DNA from: Limnanthes douglasii subsp. nivea
Taxonomy: Eukaryota > Streptophyta > Magnoliopsida > Brassicales > Limnanthaceae
Length of the DNA: 64,000 nt
NCBI GenBank assembly: GCA_036936605.1
Contig: JAUPFV010000001.1
Span: 211,279,138-211,343,137, forward strand
Direction: 5' to 3'
Positions 46,978 to 58,331 of this stretch are shown here, piece by piece; the stretch's first letter is position 1, and each line of letters begins with the position of its first letter. The notes below the pieces were generated by a model. It had not been told where the DNA came from. It searched no databases and was given only the letters and a program-made list of their open reading frames with translations. The translations under genes and the position numbers were made by a program.

Positions 46978-47590
46978 AATATTTAAGGGAAAAATACCGA
47001 CAAATGTAAATACTTAAATGATAATTTTATATCCACAAGAAGATAATATAAATTTTACAATGTATTTGTACAATCCCTTATCCATTTTATCTCCCCACTA
47101 AATGCACTTCTGTTTTTTTGTTTTTTTGTTTTTTTTTTCGGAGGGAACCCGCAGCCGCTACTCAGAGTGTAATGAGTGCGCACAGGGTAAACCCTCAGTC
47201 TGACGCGATAGCCTGCAAACCAACGGCAGAAGGTAAACCACACAAGGTGACAGGCTCAGCCGAAAAAGCGTATGTAGAGGGACTCAAACTCATGACCTTT
47301 TGGTCATAAGAATGTCATACTCAACCAACTCGGCTACCCCATTAGGGGCTAAATGCACTTCTGTGTTTTGTCAATCATGGGTTTATTTTCCATTGAATGT
47401 GGACCACTGTTAATGGTCATTACATCCATTTGTTTTCAGTTGCTTATTAATACCGATTATATGCTATTTTATTACCCATAACACTTGGCAACCTGGTAGC
47501 CTGAATATTATTGTATTGATTAGGCATCATGCGCTGAACGTGGCCTCAGTAAAGTGTTATATCTGCTTGGTGAAACCTCGGTCGACCTCT
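46978..47590 (-). repeat. Presumed Tat-D 5' LTR, interrupted by a SINE
   Basis: Placed by the adjacent primer-binding site. It is split by the SINE at 47114-47348 and its right limit is unclear. No second copy was recognised. Confidence 0.45.
47114..47348 (-). mobile_element. SINE copy 1, tRNA-derived, with 16-bp TSD
   Basis: CTAAATGCACTTCTGT flanks it exactly at 47098-47113 and 47349-47364. Read on minus: head GGGGTAGCCGAGTTGGTTGA (pol III A-box like TAGCCGAGTTGG), then GAGTTTGAGTCCCTC (B-box like), a body through CTGAGTAGCGGCTGCGGG, the tail TTCCCTCCG and an A-rich run with G interruptions. Poly(A) tail, long TSD and internal promoter are the SINE hallmarks. It sits inside the Tat-D LTR. 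Confidence 0.92.
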
Positions 47591-47611
47591 ACACTGTGAA
47601 TACTTAAACAA

Positions 47612-47827
47612 GATTGACAAGAGAGAGAATGAGTATGAAATTTTTTAATTCGAAATTGATGAAATTTCAGTGTAACAATAGTACAGTCTTTATAGGTGGT
47701 TAGACATAGACTAGAGAATCCAAATTTGTTAGATAGTTATCACCTATACAAGATTTTATATTTTGCTACACTTAATTAGTTATTCAATTAGTACTTATAT
47801 GTGTAACAATAGACCAACACAACTTCA
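47612..47827 (-). repeat. Copia-5 3' LTR
   Basis: It matches 51595-51810 from AGATTGA to CACAACTTCA with roughly fifteen to twenty differences by eye, including divergence near the left end. Shared core: TATAGGTGGTTAGACATAGA. Confidence 0.85.
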
Positions 47828-50367
47828 AATTTTTGTTTGACATGAGTGCCTTATACTCAGTTTCATGGCAGTGACCCAGTGAGAACTTAAAACCCCATTT
47901 GAGTAAGTAGTAGGTTGATTAGTAGCCAAATCAGTAGTAACCATGGAGCCAACGTATGGAACTTTAGGTATACGAGTTCCATCTTGGTAACTACTCAGCA
48001 TAGGGTGAGTGTGAGAACTATGAAGTTCTTTAGGTGGGTTATCAAGAGAAGAAAATAGAAGGCAACTAGAAATGTTTGGGTTAGAGTGAACAATTGGACT
48101 TAGGGAAGTTTTTGTGGCACTTTTATGAGTATGAAGCTCACTAGTTTTAGATGCAGTGGTACAATTTGGAGAAAGTGTCAGATTTTAAGGTAGACAAAGG
48201 TTAGTAGAAGTGATAGGAGTGGTATAAGTTGCACATTTAGCAAAAACATGACTAGATGAAATTGGAGCATTACCTTGTGTTGAAACAGTCTGTAGAGAAG
48301 TGGCTTCCTAAGAGACACCAAGAGGAGCAGTAGATGTTGAAAAGTGTCTAGTAGTCACAACCCCTAAAGGTAAGCTAGGAAACCATAACTCTAAAGGAAC
48401 CAGTTTAGATGACTCAGAGTGTGGTTTGTGTAAGAAACTCCTTTGAAAAGGAAAGTCAGTTTCATTAAACACAACATTTTTGGAAATATAAAACCTGCCT
48501 TTACAACTAAGACACACATATCCTTTATGAAACTCACTAAATCCTAAAAAGACATATTTAGTAGTATGAAACTGGAATTTATGAGCCTCATATGACTTGA
48601 GACATGGAAAAGAAGCACAACCAAACGTTTTCAGAACTAGGTAGTTTGGTACTTTATGAAACAAAAGTTCAAAAAGTGATTTGTTAGATAAGACTGGAGT
48701 AGGTAGCCTATTTATTAGATAGATAGTTGTTTCAAAAGCTTGAACCAAAAACTTGTAGGGCAGGTTGGCTTGTGCTAAGAGAGTCAAGTCTGTCTCTATA
48801 AGATGTCTATATTTGCACTCAACTCTACCATTCTGAGCTGAGGTATGAGGACAAGAGTTCCTCAAAATAAACCCTTGTTCTTGAGCTATAGTAGACAGAG
48901 GGACATTCTCCTCCACCATCACACTAAACATCTTTTATGGATTTTTCAAAAAAAAATCAACAAGACGTTTGAAATTTTAAAAGATGCCAACCACTTTACT
49001 TTTATATTTGATAGGATAAAACCATGTGAATCTGGTGTGATAATCCAGAAAAATGACATAGTATCTGCGACCTTGAGTGGAGAGAACAGGTGATGGACCC
49101 CATACATCTGTATGTATGAGGTCTAAAACACTGCTAGCATGTGAATGAGATAGAGAATAAGGTAACATATGAGATTTCCCACACTCACAAGCTTCACAAA
49201 AACTACAAACATCCCTTAGAATAGAAAGTGAGATTACAAGCTTTTAGAACAGTAATCAGAACACGCTGAGATGGATAGTCAAGCTTCTTATGCCATCCAT
49301 CTTTTAGGGAATTAGATAGACCCACAAATAGAACATTTGGAAGAGATACATTAGTGACATGAGGAATGTGTTTGGAAATGACAGAATGAACCTTTGTTGC
49401 CTGTAACTTAGGAACCCTTTCGAACTTGTATAACCCACTCTCAGTAGTCCCTTTGAGAAGCACAATTCATGACAACTTGTCCTTTACAAGATAAAAGCCC
49501 TTATGAAATTCAATGAAACTATTGTTATGGCTAGTAAGTTGTAAGAAAGACAACAAATTCTTGTTTATCATAGGAACATGTAGGATATTTCTGAGTGAAA
49601 TAGGTGTATTGTTAAAAGAATGCAAACTAGAATTCCCAACATGATGAATTAGAAACCTGTGACCACTACCAATTATGATACCTTTGTTACCTACATACTC
49701 AGCCTTCTAAGTCAACACATTAGAGTTTCCTATGACATAGTGACTCGCACCACTGTCAGCATACCATGAAGTGTCCCCTGTTGAGTCTTGAGTTGTTAGA
49801 TAGGAAACATGATCTTCATCACCTTTATGTTGTTCAGAAGAGGTTTATCCCATAACAGTTGGATCATCTCTATAGTAACACACAGGAGAGTGTGTCCATA
49901 CCTGTTACATATCTGACTGGTAGGCTTATTTTGGGAGAAACATCCCCCTATCCTTCTATAGAAATTGTTTCTGCCTCTTGTATAGTTTGAGAAACTCTTT
50001 ATTCCTCTGTTGCCTTCATATGCACCTCTGTACTGACCAAAAGAATTCTTTTGGTTGTTGTTGTTGTTTTGTGACTTATAATCTGACTTCTGAGTAAGAT
50101 TAGCAGATGCTAAGCTTAGATTAGACACATTATTTTAAAGATTCATTAACTGATCAAATCTGACCTCAAACGTGAGCAGACTAGTCTGTATATCCAACCA
50201 TCCCATGGATTCTTTATCAGCTAAAGTACCAAGAATTGGGGTGTACTCGGAGTCCAAACCAGCAAGGACTTGAGTCACCAAATCATCAATGGAGACCCCA
50301 CACCCGGCCAGTACAAGTTATCGGCTATATTCTTCATTTTACTTAGATAATAAGTCATACTTGATCC
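47828..50367 (-). pseudogene. Copia-5 integrase, protease and gag C-terminus (remnant)
   Basis: Reading leftward from 50367: gag with YYLSKMKNIADN, SNLSLASANLTQKSD and a Gly/Asn/Arg-rich end. The zinc knuckle is imperfect (QICNRYGHTLLC). Protease has WYADSGASHYV (about 49770-49738). Integrase follows with DLIHTDVWGPSP (first Asp, about 49130), then GFILRNSCPHTSAQNGRVEC (Glu; 48875-48815) and VLKTFGCASFPCLKSY. The last readable part is the integrase-RT linker and five or six residues of RT. Stops and small shifts are scattered. Confidence 0.85.
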
Positions 50368-50370
50368 AAG

Positions 50371-51120
50371 GATTGTTAATTGGAAATTTAATGCTTGGAG
50401 ATACTAAGACTTCTAGAAAAATATGTGCTAAGAATCTCAACTTTCAATATTAATGGTAGAGCTCCACCCAGTTTTATTTAACCACGACCATCAAATTTTA
50501 TTTGATAATGATGACCTTAGATATTTACGGTTCCTCAAGATAACATTTTTCTGATAAAAGCTAATATGGAGGGAGGTAGACATCATAAGAAACCTTGACA
50601 ACCACAAGTATCTCTACCAGTATCATATTTAAACTAACTTATAATCTGATGAAAATCCCTCAACCATCGAAAGTTTTAAGAGGATAGTAGTCCAGTTTAG
50701 AAGCACCACCGCCTTGGTTACAAGAGACTTTGAAGCTGATTAGCTTGTGCATGGTGAGTTAGAGAAAGTTGGTCTTGTTTTTTCCATGGTGGTCGAATCC
50801 CATATATGATAAAATTTAATGTTTTGGAGGTCATAACTCGATATGATGTTTGGCATTTTCTCTAGTATGCCACAATGTGTGCGATGTAAAGTAAATGACA
50901 AGGTAACAATGATTAAAAGCAACCATGAGATTCCATGTAGCCTTCACGACCATGAAGAAATAACAAACAAATGGGGTCTTTGGATGAGGTCAAGGTTATT
51001 GACCACCCGAGAGAGGCCCTAAGCTTAGTAATACCATGAGAAGATATCTAGACATTTAAGTTACAAGAAGGGAAATGTTTGACGATTTGTTGTCATATTT
51101 AACGATTTACAGTTTGTTCA
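50371..51120 (+). repeat. Tat protease-region fragment inside copia-5 gag
   Basis: It aligns along its length with 34576-35304 (Tat-C protease and spacer, same orientation) at roughly nine in ten bases by eye, including NDDLRYLRF and the PRE-A-L-SLVIP spacer. Copia-5 gag resumes on both sides (YYLSKMKN left; AKITYYKSE right), so this is an insertion. Near the right end ACGATTT...TTTGTT is partly duplicated. No LTR or clear target duplication was seen. Confidence 0.75.
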
Positions 51121-51566
51121 GATTTGTAGTATGTTATTTTGGCTCTTGTATGTGAGCCAGAGAGCTTACTAACTGCATCCCACATTTCTTTTGAAGTGAA
51201 TTCTTCCATTAATTGAGCAGCAATCTTAGCACTAATTGTAGAGTACAACCAACCAAAAAGAAGCTGATCCTTCGCAATCTAAGTCTCATACTCAGGATTA
51301 TCAACAACATTTCTTTCTGAATCACTAGTAAACTTTGGAGGACAGGGCTTGTCCCCTGTGATAAAACCTCATAGTTTGTTTCATCTAACAATAGGCAACA
51401 CCATAGTTCTCCATAGTAGATAGTTATTTTTATCAAGTCTGATCTGATTGTTGTTATTGTTGTTGATTGTTTGCAGGTGAATACTTTTGTTGACATTGGA
51501 GAAGCTTATATGAAACACTGAGCCTAAGGACTCATTACTCTGAGTAGGTGATTCTGAATTCACCAT
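51121..51566 (-). pseudogene. Copia-5 gag N-terminus (remnant)
   Basis: The ATG at 51566 opens MVNSESPTQSNESLG, then an Asn run (NNNNNNQIRLDKNNYLLW) and TMVLPIVR. After a shift the Ale-type gag goes on (KDQLLFGWLYSTISA at about 51260-51220; EEFTSKEMWDAVSKL at about 51200-51160). It stops at the Tat-derived insertion. Confidence 0.82.
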
Positions 51567-51581
51567 TGAAGGCTTAAAGAA

Positions 51582-51593
51582 GCTCTGATATCA
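51582..51593 (-). other. Copia-5 primer-binding site
   Basis: Minus strand TGATATCAGAGC, one base from the initiator tRNA-Met complement TGGTATCAGAGC. Confidence 0.8.
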
Positions 51594-51594
51594 A

Positions 51595-51810
51595 GATTGA
51601 AAAGTGATAGAATGAGTGTGAAGAATTTATAAATCACAATTGTTTAAAGTTTAGTGTAACAGTAGTACAATCTTTATAGGTGGTTAGACATAGACTAGGG
51701 AATCTAATTTGTTAGAAAGTTACCACCTATACAAGTTTTTACATTTTGTTACACTGAATTAGTTATTCAATTAGTACTTATATGTGTAACAATAGACCAC
51801 CACAACTTCA
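51595..51810 (-). repeat. Copia-5 5' LTR
   Basis: Right-hand partner of 47612-47827; ends CACAACTTCA on the + strand. Confidence 0.85.
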
Positions 51811-52673
51811 TATCGTATGACGTAGAACAAGGACTATTAGGCACTTCTGATGGGCTTGACCTCACAAAGACCTGACCCGATTGCAGATCCATAGCAACAA
51901 AAACGAACCCGTTTGATGATGAAGTAAAGGTTGCTATCTGAAAACCCTAACAACCACTTTCCCTTTACTAACTCTTCTTCACCACACAATCAACATCCAT
52001 GAGAGGCAAACTTGAAGCTTTAACCAATTCATGATTGACATCGTACTAGTTGTCTATCGTCGCTTTTATCACCGCCGAAAAATAATCCTAAGTGGTTATG
52101 GGTGTGGGCAAAAATGTAGATATAATTAGCGTCTTTTATAGGGGTCATGAAATAGAATTCGTTTTTTACTCTGTCATTGTATGATCCTCCGCAAGCCCTA
52201 CAATCATCAAAGTTACCAAAATATTGACTCATCTCTATCCTCGTTCTAAAGATATTTGGTTTGAGCCAAAAGCTCTGACAATTAAATTCTTGAGGGAAAT
52301 CATTTGGTTCAAGACAAACAGGTCAAGGTAATAATTCTCGAGGTATATCATGATGAATCAGTCACTTTGGTTTTGGGCGATTTCAACTTTGAACAAATAA
52401 ATGGGTTAATAAGGACAATTCAAGTTTGATTTAATTCTATTATTCCCATGGTGGTTAACTACTGCCTGAGGATAACTTGACTGATGTTTTCTACCCATAT
52501 CCTGATCCCAATTGTATTTCCAAACTCTGGTTCGATTACGGTATTTTTACTAATGTTTCGGCCAAACTCCAACCGATGCTCGGCCAGACTCCAACTTTGG
52601 GCATGGAATAAGCATTTTTAAATTGTTAGACTTTTTAAATCTTACAAACCATGATATAAATAAAATGTGAAAC
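51811..52673. other. Unassigned stretch, possible gene or element fragments
   Basis: On - at 52232-52029 there is a short open frame with MSQYFGNFDDCRACGGSY and FAHTHNHLGLFFGG. On + around 52290-52450 there is VKVIILEVYHDESVTLVLG followed by DFNFEQINGLIRTIQV. Neither matches a family I can name. Both end in stops. They may be remains of a captured gene or of a retroelement. Confidence 0.35.
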
Positions 52674-52872
52674 TCGCAGCCGCTACTCAGAGTGCAATGA
52701 GTGCGCACAGGGTAAACCCTCAGTCTGACGCGATAGCCTGCAAACCAACGTCAGAAGGTAAACCACACAAGATGACAGGTTCAGCCGAGAAAGTGTATGT
52801 AGAGGGACTCGAACTCATGACCTTTTTTATCATAAAAATGCCATACTCAACCAACTCGGCTACCCCTTGGGA
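52674..52872 (-). mobile_element. SINE copy 2, 3' tail missing
   Basis: Same family as copy 1: head GGGGTAGCCGAGTTGGTTGA at the right end, B-box GAGTTCGAGTCCCTC, body to AGCGGCTGCG. It stops at about 52674 before the TTCCCTCCG tail and poly(A), and no target duplication is evident, so the tail side was lost. Confidence 0.85.
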
Positions 52873-52918
52873 GCGAATCATTTTATCTTATATTTATAAG
52901 TACAGAGTGAGGGTTTAG

Positions 52919-53138
52919 GGCCCCCAAGGGGTAGCCGAGTTGGTTGAGTATGGTATTCTTATAACTAAAAAGTCATGAGTTCGAGTCCCTCTACATACGC
53001 TTTCTCGGCTAAGCCTGTCACCTTGTGTGGTTTACCTTCTGGCGTTGGTTTGCAGGCTATCGCGTCAGACTGAGGGTTTACCCTATGCGCACTCATTGCA
53101 CTCTGAGTAGCGGCTGCGGGTTCCCTCCAGAAAAAAAA
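52919..53138 (+). mobile_element. SINE copy 3, complete with 13-bp TSD
   Basis: The exact duplication AGTGAGGGTTTAG lies at 52906-52918 and 53139-53151. Head CCCCCAAGGGGTAGCCGAG, A-box TAGCCGAGTTGG, B-box GAGTTCGAGTCCCTC, tail TTCCCTCCAG plus A9. About 220 bp. It lies head to head with copy 2. Confidence 0.93.
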
Positions 53139-53494
53139 AGTGAGGGTTTAGACGTACAAAAATTCGATGCAAAACCAAATATACTTAACAAGAGGATGTA
53201 GCCTAAATTTCATAGGTGCAGGAACTACGTCTATCTTGTATCTCTATTTATACTTATCTTACCGGTTATATTTTTTTGGCATAATTAATATAATTTTGTA
53301 TCTTATTAAAAAAATATTTAACAATGTACGTGACTAGTATGCAGTTATATTTTATTAGTTTGCGTTTTAAATAAGATACAGTTCGAAATCAGCCTCCGTA
53401 AAATTCGTGTTTCCATTATGTATATGTAATTTGATCAAATTGAATAGATTCAAAATTTCAAGAAAACAGATTCTCTTAAATTTATTTTCTATAT

Positions 53495-53761
53495 TTGGTT
53501 CGAGAGTCAATGTCGAAAAACCATAGTTATGTGAGTGCGGTGAGAAACACCGGTAGCGCTCAATCAACAGAATTAGAAAGAAGACTGTCACATAAGGAAA
53601 GAAATCTATCACTTACGTATCCAATTCTCACTCTCACAAACTATCAAGGATGGACATTAAAGGTGGAGATATGCATGAGGGCTCACGGAGTTTGGGAAGA
53701 TGTGTTGCCCGACAAACCATACTTGATCTCTGTCAAATATGGTTTGTCAGGCAACACATAA
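53495..53761 (+). pseudogene. Copia-type gag N-terminal fragment
   Basis: MVRESMSKNHSYVSAVRN is followed by YPILTLTNYQGWTLKVEICM and RAHGVWEDVLPDKP. NY-x-x-W followed by an M-x-x-Y/C-x-R-A-x-G-x-W block is usual for DUF4219/gag-polypeptide starts in plant copia elements. The frame ends within a hairpin at 53701-53758; nothing else of an element follows. Confidence 0.6.
53701..53758. repeat. Short perfect-type hairpin, 21-bp arms
   Basis: TGTGTTGCCCGACAAACCAT (53701-53721 with one more base) pairs with 53738-53758 at 20 of 21 positions, leaving a 16-base loop. The left arm is gag-derived sequence; the right arm looks like its snap-back copy. Confidence 0.85.
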
Positions 53762-53869
53762 TATATGGTTTCAGTATTACAGAATACATATACTAATATT
53801 AATAACTTTATTTTAAAGTTTGATAAATAATATTAGATAATATAATATTTTGTATAATATTAATTTAAC

Positions 53870-54040
53870 GGGTACCTATCGGATATTACCTATTGGGTCG
53901 GGTACCTGTGAGAAAGTTTTTAAACCCATAACCCATCCCATACTCGGCGGGTAGTAAATTTTCAAACCCACAATCCATCTCTGGGAAATTTTTAAAACCC
54001 ATTCCATCGGATCGGCTCGGGTCGGGTACCCGCGAGTTTG
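53870..54040. repeat. GGGTACCCG-type degenerate repeat block
   Basis: GGGTACCTATCGG, TCGGGTACCTGTG, CGGCGGGTAG and TCGGGTACCCGCGAG recur with AAACCCATAACCCAT-like phrases on alternating strands. Such blocks are common in plant genomes; the parent element is not identified. Confidence 0.55.
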
Positions 54041-56691
54041 GAAAAAATTGTCATCATTAAAATCAAGTATATCCAAAACACCTGACCATCAAAATTAAAA
54101 AAAGGAAATCAAACCAGACAGATGAAGCTGATAATTATAATGATTACTCCAGATTACCCGCTTTCTTTGAGCAAACTTAATTTACGTGAATTTTTAGATC
54201 TGTTTAGATGACGTTGATAGTATTATCGAATGAAGTTCTAAGCTCCTATAGTCATCAAAATAAAAAACCCTACTAATTTAAAGAGTTCACATTTCATGAC
54301 AAGTCACTTATTCACGAGGAGATATGATATAAACATCTCTCCTGGACTAACTCACGAGCAAACTTGTACTTAAATAACTAAATCTGATCACAATTAGCTC
54401 CCTTGTAGAATAAGAAAATTCTTACATAAAACATTTAGTCTTTACAACACGTACAATAGACAATGGTTGTCCTAAACATCCAACTCTGATCACAATTAGC
54501 TCCCCTATGGAATAATAAAATTCTTACAGAAAACATTTAGTCTCTGTTACACGTACAATAGACAACGGTTGCCCTAAACATCCAATTATTTGTTTTACTC
54601 CATAATAGGCATACACAACTGCTTAGTCCGCACATCAGAATTCATCCATCTTTTCTACTTCAAATACAATTATCATAAATATATGATACATGATATTTAT
54701 ATCATAACGTTTATTGGCTTTCATGACAATTACATTAACCTTAACATTTATCAAAAATGAAAAAGGTACACATGCTACATCAATAACTAACATTAAAAAA
54801 GATTAACTCCTACTAGAATCCATGAAGACACATAAACATCTAGGACTCTAGTCCTATTATTTTTCTGTTTAATACCATGACGATTCAAATTTATAAGAGC
54901 AATTAATTTTATTATATAGAATTATGAAACTTCTTTTCCAAATATAAATTTGGATTAGGACTTTTAGAAATTCAACTTAAAAACGAATTCTGCTTTTTTT
55001 TGGAAGTATAAGTATAAATTATTATCATGATATCATTCTGGGACTTTTTTTTATATTTTGTGTACAACTTTTTAAATTCTGTACCCCAACCATCTACGAG
55101 GCTCGGAGACCTTCAGACAAAAAAACGACCACCCCTTATCAACCTGTTCTTCTATACATAAACTGAAGATATACAATGTCATCACTAAAGAACTATATGA
55201 ATGTAACATATGAAATAAAAAAATCATAGTTTAATATAAAATACTAAAAAAACACGTATTTGTACCTTTCCATTATTTTTACTCAAATCAAGAAACTTGT
55301 AGATGCTACCATGTCATGGCTCTTGAAAGAGCTCAAAAGCCCCTTATACATCACAAAGAACATTTGAAGCAATTCCCAACAACAGATATTCCATAGAAAG
55401 ATAACAAAATAACAAAACAATGAAGGTTACGGAGAATGTACCTCTCCTCTTGCCCGCTCATAGATCAGCATAGCCAGCGGTATCACTAAACACTCGCATA
55501 ATACTATTAGATATCCCATTTGTCCCTACTTGTATAGCTGTTGGTGGCCTTTTAAATTTTAAAAGGTGAGACGTCCCAAGGGTTTTGAACCCCTAATAAC
55601 CATAGTGAATATATATTATTTCACTGGCCAAAAGATCGACATTCGAAAAGGAAAAAACAAATATCGTAAAGTAGAAAGTTTAGTGCATTTTCATATTTAT
55701 GTGAAACAAAAAAACATTAGACCTAATCTGCACGATATAATATTTATGGATAATAATTCATATGTACAGTGCAACTCTTAGGGCTTTAAAAAAAAGTTTC
55801 TTGGTGTTTTTTTACAGGTTGAAACAACTATTCTAATCACTGAATGTACCAGTTCAATTGGACACATAATAATTTCAACTAGTACGGTTTATACTACCAA
55901 AATCTTCTAATTCAAAGCAAATTTACAACTTTGATAAATCAAAAATATCAAACAATAAAAAAAATTCATGTAACCAAGAGATAAGAAGAAACAAATATCA
56001 TAAAAAAATCTAAAAAACCCGAAAAACATAACCAACAAACAGAAAAATCAAACAATTAAAAAAAATATCCAACAACACACCGTATATAAACATATTAAAC
56101 TTATAAAAGCATAATCAGAGTGGTTAGTTGTCGACAATTTTTTATAAACAATAGCGCATACTTTTTGGACTATGAACACTACATGAGAGTCTCTTGATAA
56201 AATAGAGTCCACAATAATATTAACATTCAGGTGAGGTTGGTGTGCAAAGATAAAAATGACAGTGGGCTGCTGCATAGAAAATAGTGTCAGATTTTAGATT
56301 ATAATTAAAAAACCGAATCGAGAAATTCAAATCTTCAAACTTAGAACAAAATACATTCAATATAGTCTATCAAAATTAAAATCAAAATATTAACTAAACG
56401 AGAGTATCAAAATCAAATCACATAATCAAACCAAATCAAAATTTAGAATAATAATAAATAAAATTAGTTATTCATCTAAATTTCTCATTTTCATCCATAA
56501 GCATTACTCGTAATAATTTAGACAGAATAAAAAGTAAAAAAAAAAGATAAAGAGAAAAAGAGAGAAAAGGAGGGAAAGAAAAAAAACCGATATAGAATGA
56601 AATATAGATTTTGCTATGTGGATTTATAAAATGGATTCCCCCAATTTTTTAACTAACACCTAATAATTAATAAATCTCATGATAGTACCTA
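54041..56691. other. AT-rich stretch with a 101-bp tandem duplication
   Basis: CTGATCACAATTAGCTCC begins two adjacent copies at 54384 and 54485 (period 101, ending about 54585, roughly 12 differences). An open frame at 55566-55781 has no recognisable family. Otherwise no gene, tRNA or element was seen. Confidence 0.55.
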
Positions 56692-56909
56692 TTTTCTCTG
56701 TCCCAAAATGTTTGTCGTTTTAAGGTTAGACACGGATATTAAGAAATGTAATATTTATTTCTCTTTTCATGAAAAGTAGAAAAAAAGTAGAGATCTAATT
56801 GGTAGTTGATTATAAATAATATTTAAATTTGCATTGGTAAACGAAAACGACAAACATTTTGGGACAAAAAATATTTCCTAGAACAACAAACATTTTGGGA
56901 CGGAGAGAG
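56692..56909. mobile_element. Stowaway-like MITE
   Basis: The left end TTTTCTCTGTCCCAAAATG and right end CATTTTGGGACGGAGAGAG are inverted copies of the widespread CTCCCTCYGTCCCAAAA terminus. They are flanked by TA at 56690 and 56910, the Tc1/mariner target. An extra internal copy of the right terminus (CGACAAACATTTTGGGACA, about 56851) suggests a small terminal duplication. It is non-coding, 218 bp. Confidence 0.85.
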
Positions 56910-57061
56910 TAATAAATAATCTTTGTTATCCACTTCACTGTAGTATATTGTAAATTACTCTCTTTCAATATATAGAACTAAAAGAAATTTATAAATCCTA
57001 TAACAGTACATTGGAAAATACCATCATTCAATATATACAATAAGAAAAAAACAAATCCGAA

Positions 57062-57110
57062 GGTTCCCTCCGAAAAAATAAAAAATAAAAATAAAATAAA
57101 AATTAAAAGT
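57062..57110 (+). mobile_element. SINE tail fragment
   Basis: GGTTCCCTCCGAAAAAATA followed by an A-rich run equals the last bases of the SINE family above; the rest is missing (extreme 5' truncation). Confidence 0.6.
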
Positions 57111-57539
57111 TCAATACAATTTTGAATTTTGTTTTTTTTAACTTATGGAGTTACCATAATCTAATTGTAAAAAAGTTATAAATTAATTGGTTTTAACTTT
57201 TATTTTTTTAATTTATGAACCAAAGGTCATCTAAATAATTTTAAAAAACACTATAATTAATTGATTATTCATTCCAATAATCTTTGATTAATATACACAT
57301 TAATAAAAAAAAGGCTATAAATGCAATTTGGTTTACGTTTGGTTTTTTTTTTTCAGCTCATCAAACTATCCTCATACAATTAACTTCCAAATATACTATA
57401 CAATTAATTGATCGTATATTTTAATAGTTTTTTTTACAAATATATTCAATTGATAAAATAAAGGGAGACATACCAATAAAGACCCGTTTTACAAACCTAT
57501 TATCAATAAAGATCCAAAAATAATCCACAATGTTTTGGC

Positions 57540-57905
57540 AAAATACCCTCGATATAAAGATCCGGTTTTTGAACAGTGTAACCTCTCCTCTCCCTCTCTC
57601 TCTTTCTAACTTGCTCTCTCTCTAAATTCCTCTCTCTTCCAAAAAAACTCCGACGACAACGATACCTACTCCGTTTAACTCCGGAGAATCAAGACGATAC
57701 TTACTCCGGCGAAACAACAACGATAGCTACTACGATCGACTCCAACGAATTCATTAACCGTTGTCCGACTTACGACTCCAACAAATTCAACTCCACTGTT
57801 CGACTCCGATAATGTTATCAACTCCGATCAAGACTATGGTCAGAGTATCAGAGTATGAACGACGAGAAACAACGGTGAACCAGTAAGTTTAAAAATGTTT
57901 TACGA
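57540..57905 (+). promoter_or_regulatory. Presumed promoter and 5' leader of the Ulp1-like locus
   Basis: CGATATAAAGATCC (about 57551) is a TATA-like box. It is followed by a long CT-rich leader (CTCTCCTCTCCCTCTCTCTC) and a region of repeated CGACTCCAACGAATTC-like phrases. A CT-rich 5' leader is usual in plant genes. Transcription is inferred only. Confidence 0.4.
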
Positions 57906-58060
57906 TTTCAATTATTCAATTTGATTACAATTACGATTACAGAAAAATCTAGGGTTCAAAAACACTATTTCCAGTTTTTTTTTTCACTGATAAACAATGC
58001 TTATCAAAATGTAATTTCAATTACTAGAAAAGCCTTACTAAATGTTACTGCTTTTGAATA

Positions 58061-58331
58061 GGTTTCGTAGATATAATTTAGGTAATTGCAGGTTTTTTAT
58101 ATAGGTTTCGCATCTACTGGGGTCTTCTGGTTCTAGATTGCCTTAGGTTTCGCATCTATTAATTTTTTATGTACATTAATATTTCTATAGGTTTCGCAAC
58201 TATCATCTTCCCCATATTTGCAGGTTTTATGTAGACTTTCGCATCTAGCAAATATTTGATATTATTGATCTGTATATCTTTCGCATCAACCAGATTCCTT
58301 AATTATACATCTCTTTACATTTCGCATCTAT
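58061..58331 (+). repeat. TTTCGCATCTATC motif cluster 1
   Basis: About eight close or partial copies, for example at 58104, 58146, 58190, 58236, 58278 and 58318, upstream of the first coding exon, spaced about 40 bp, all on the + strand. Confidence 0.85.

Larger units (their letters stand above)
47612..51810 (-). mobile_element. Copia-5: Ale-lineage element lacking RT and RNase H
   Basis: LTRs of about 213-216 bp flank gag, protease and integrase read leftward. Directly after the first residues of RT (DGTRIPKVPY ... SSHWVTAMK) the 3' LTR begins, so the RT and RNase H genes are gone. Gag is split by about 0.75 kb of Tat-derived DNA. No target-site duplication was found (AAGAT or TAAAC against TATCG). 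Confidence 0.85.

Noticed and set aside
52290..52450. LVLGDFNFE as a LINE endonuclease motif
   Set aside because: Only the GDFN string matches; no other endonuclease or LINE RT motif is nearby.
52919..53000. A- and B-box sequences as a tRNA gene
   Set aside because: No cloverleaf can be drawn, and the poly(A) tail, body and target duplication show a SINE.
55566..55781. GGGTTTTGAACCCC as a tRNA T-arm or a small gene
   Set aside because: No matching D-arm, anticodon stem or acceptor upstream, and the open frame has no recognisable family.
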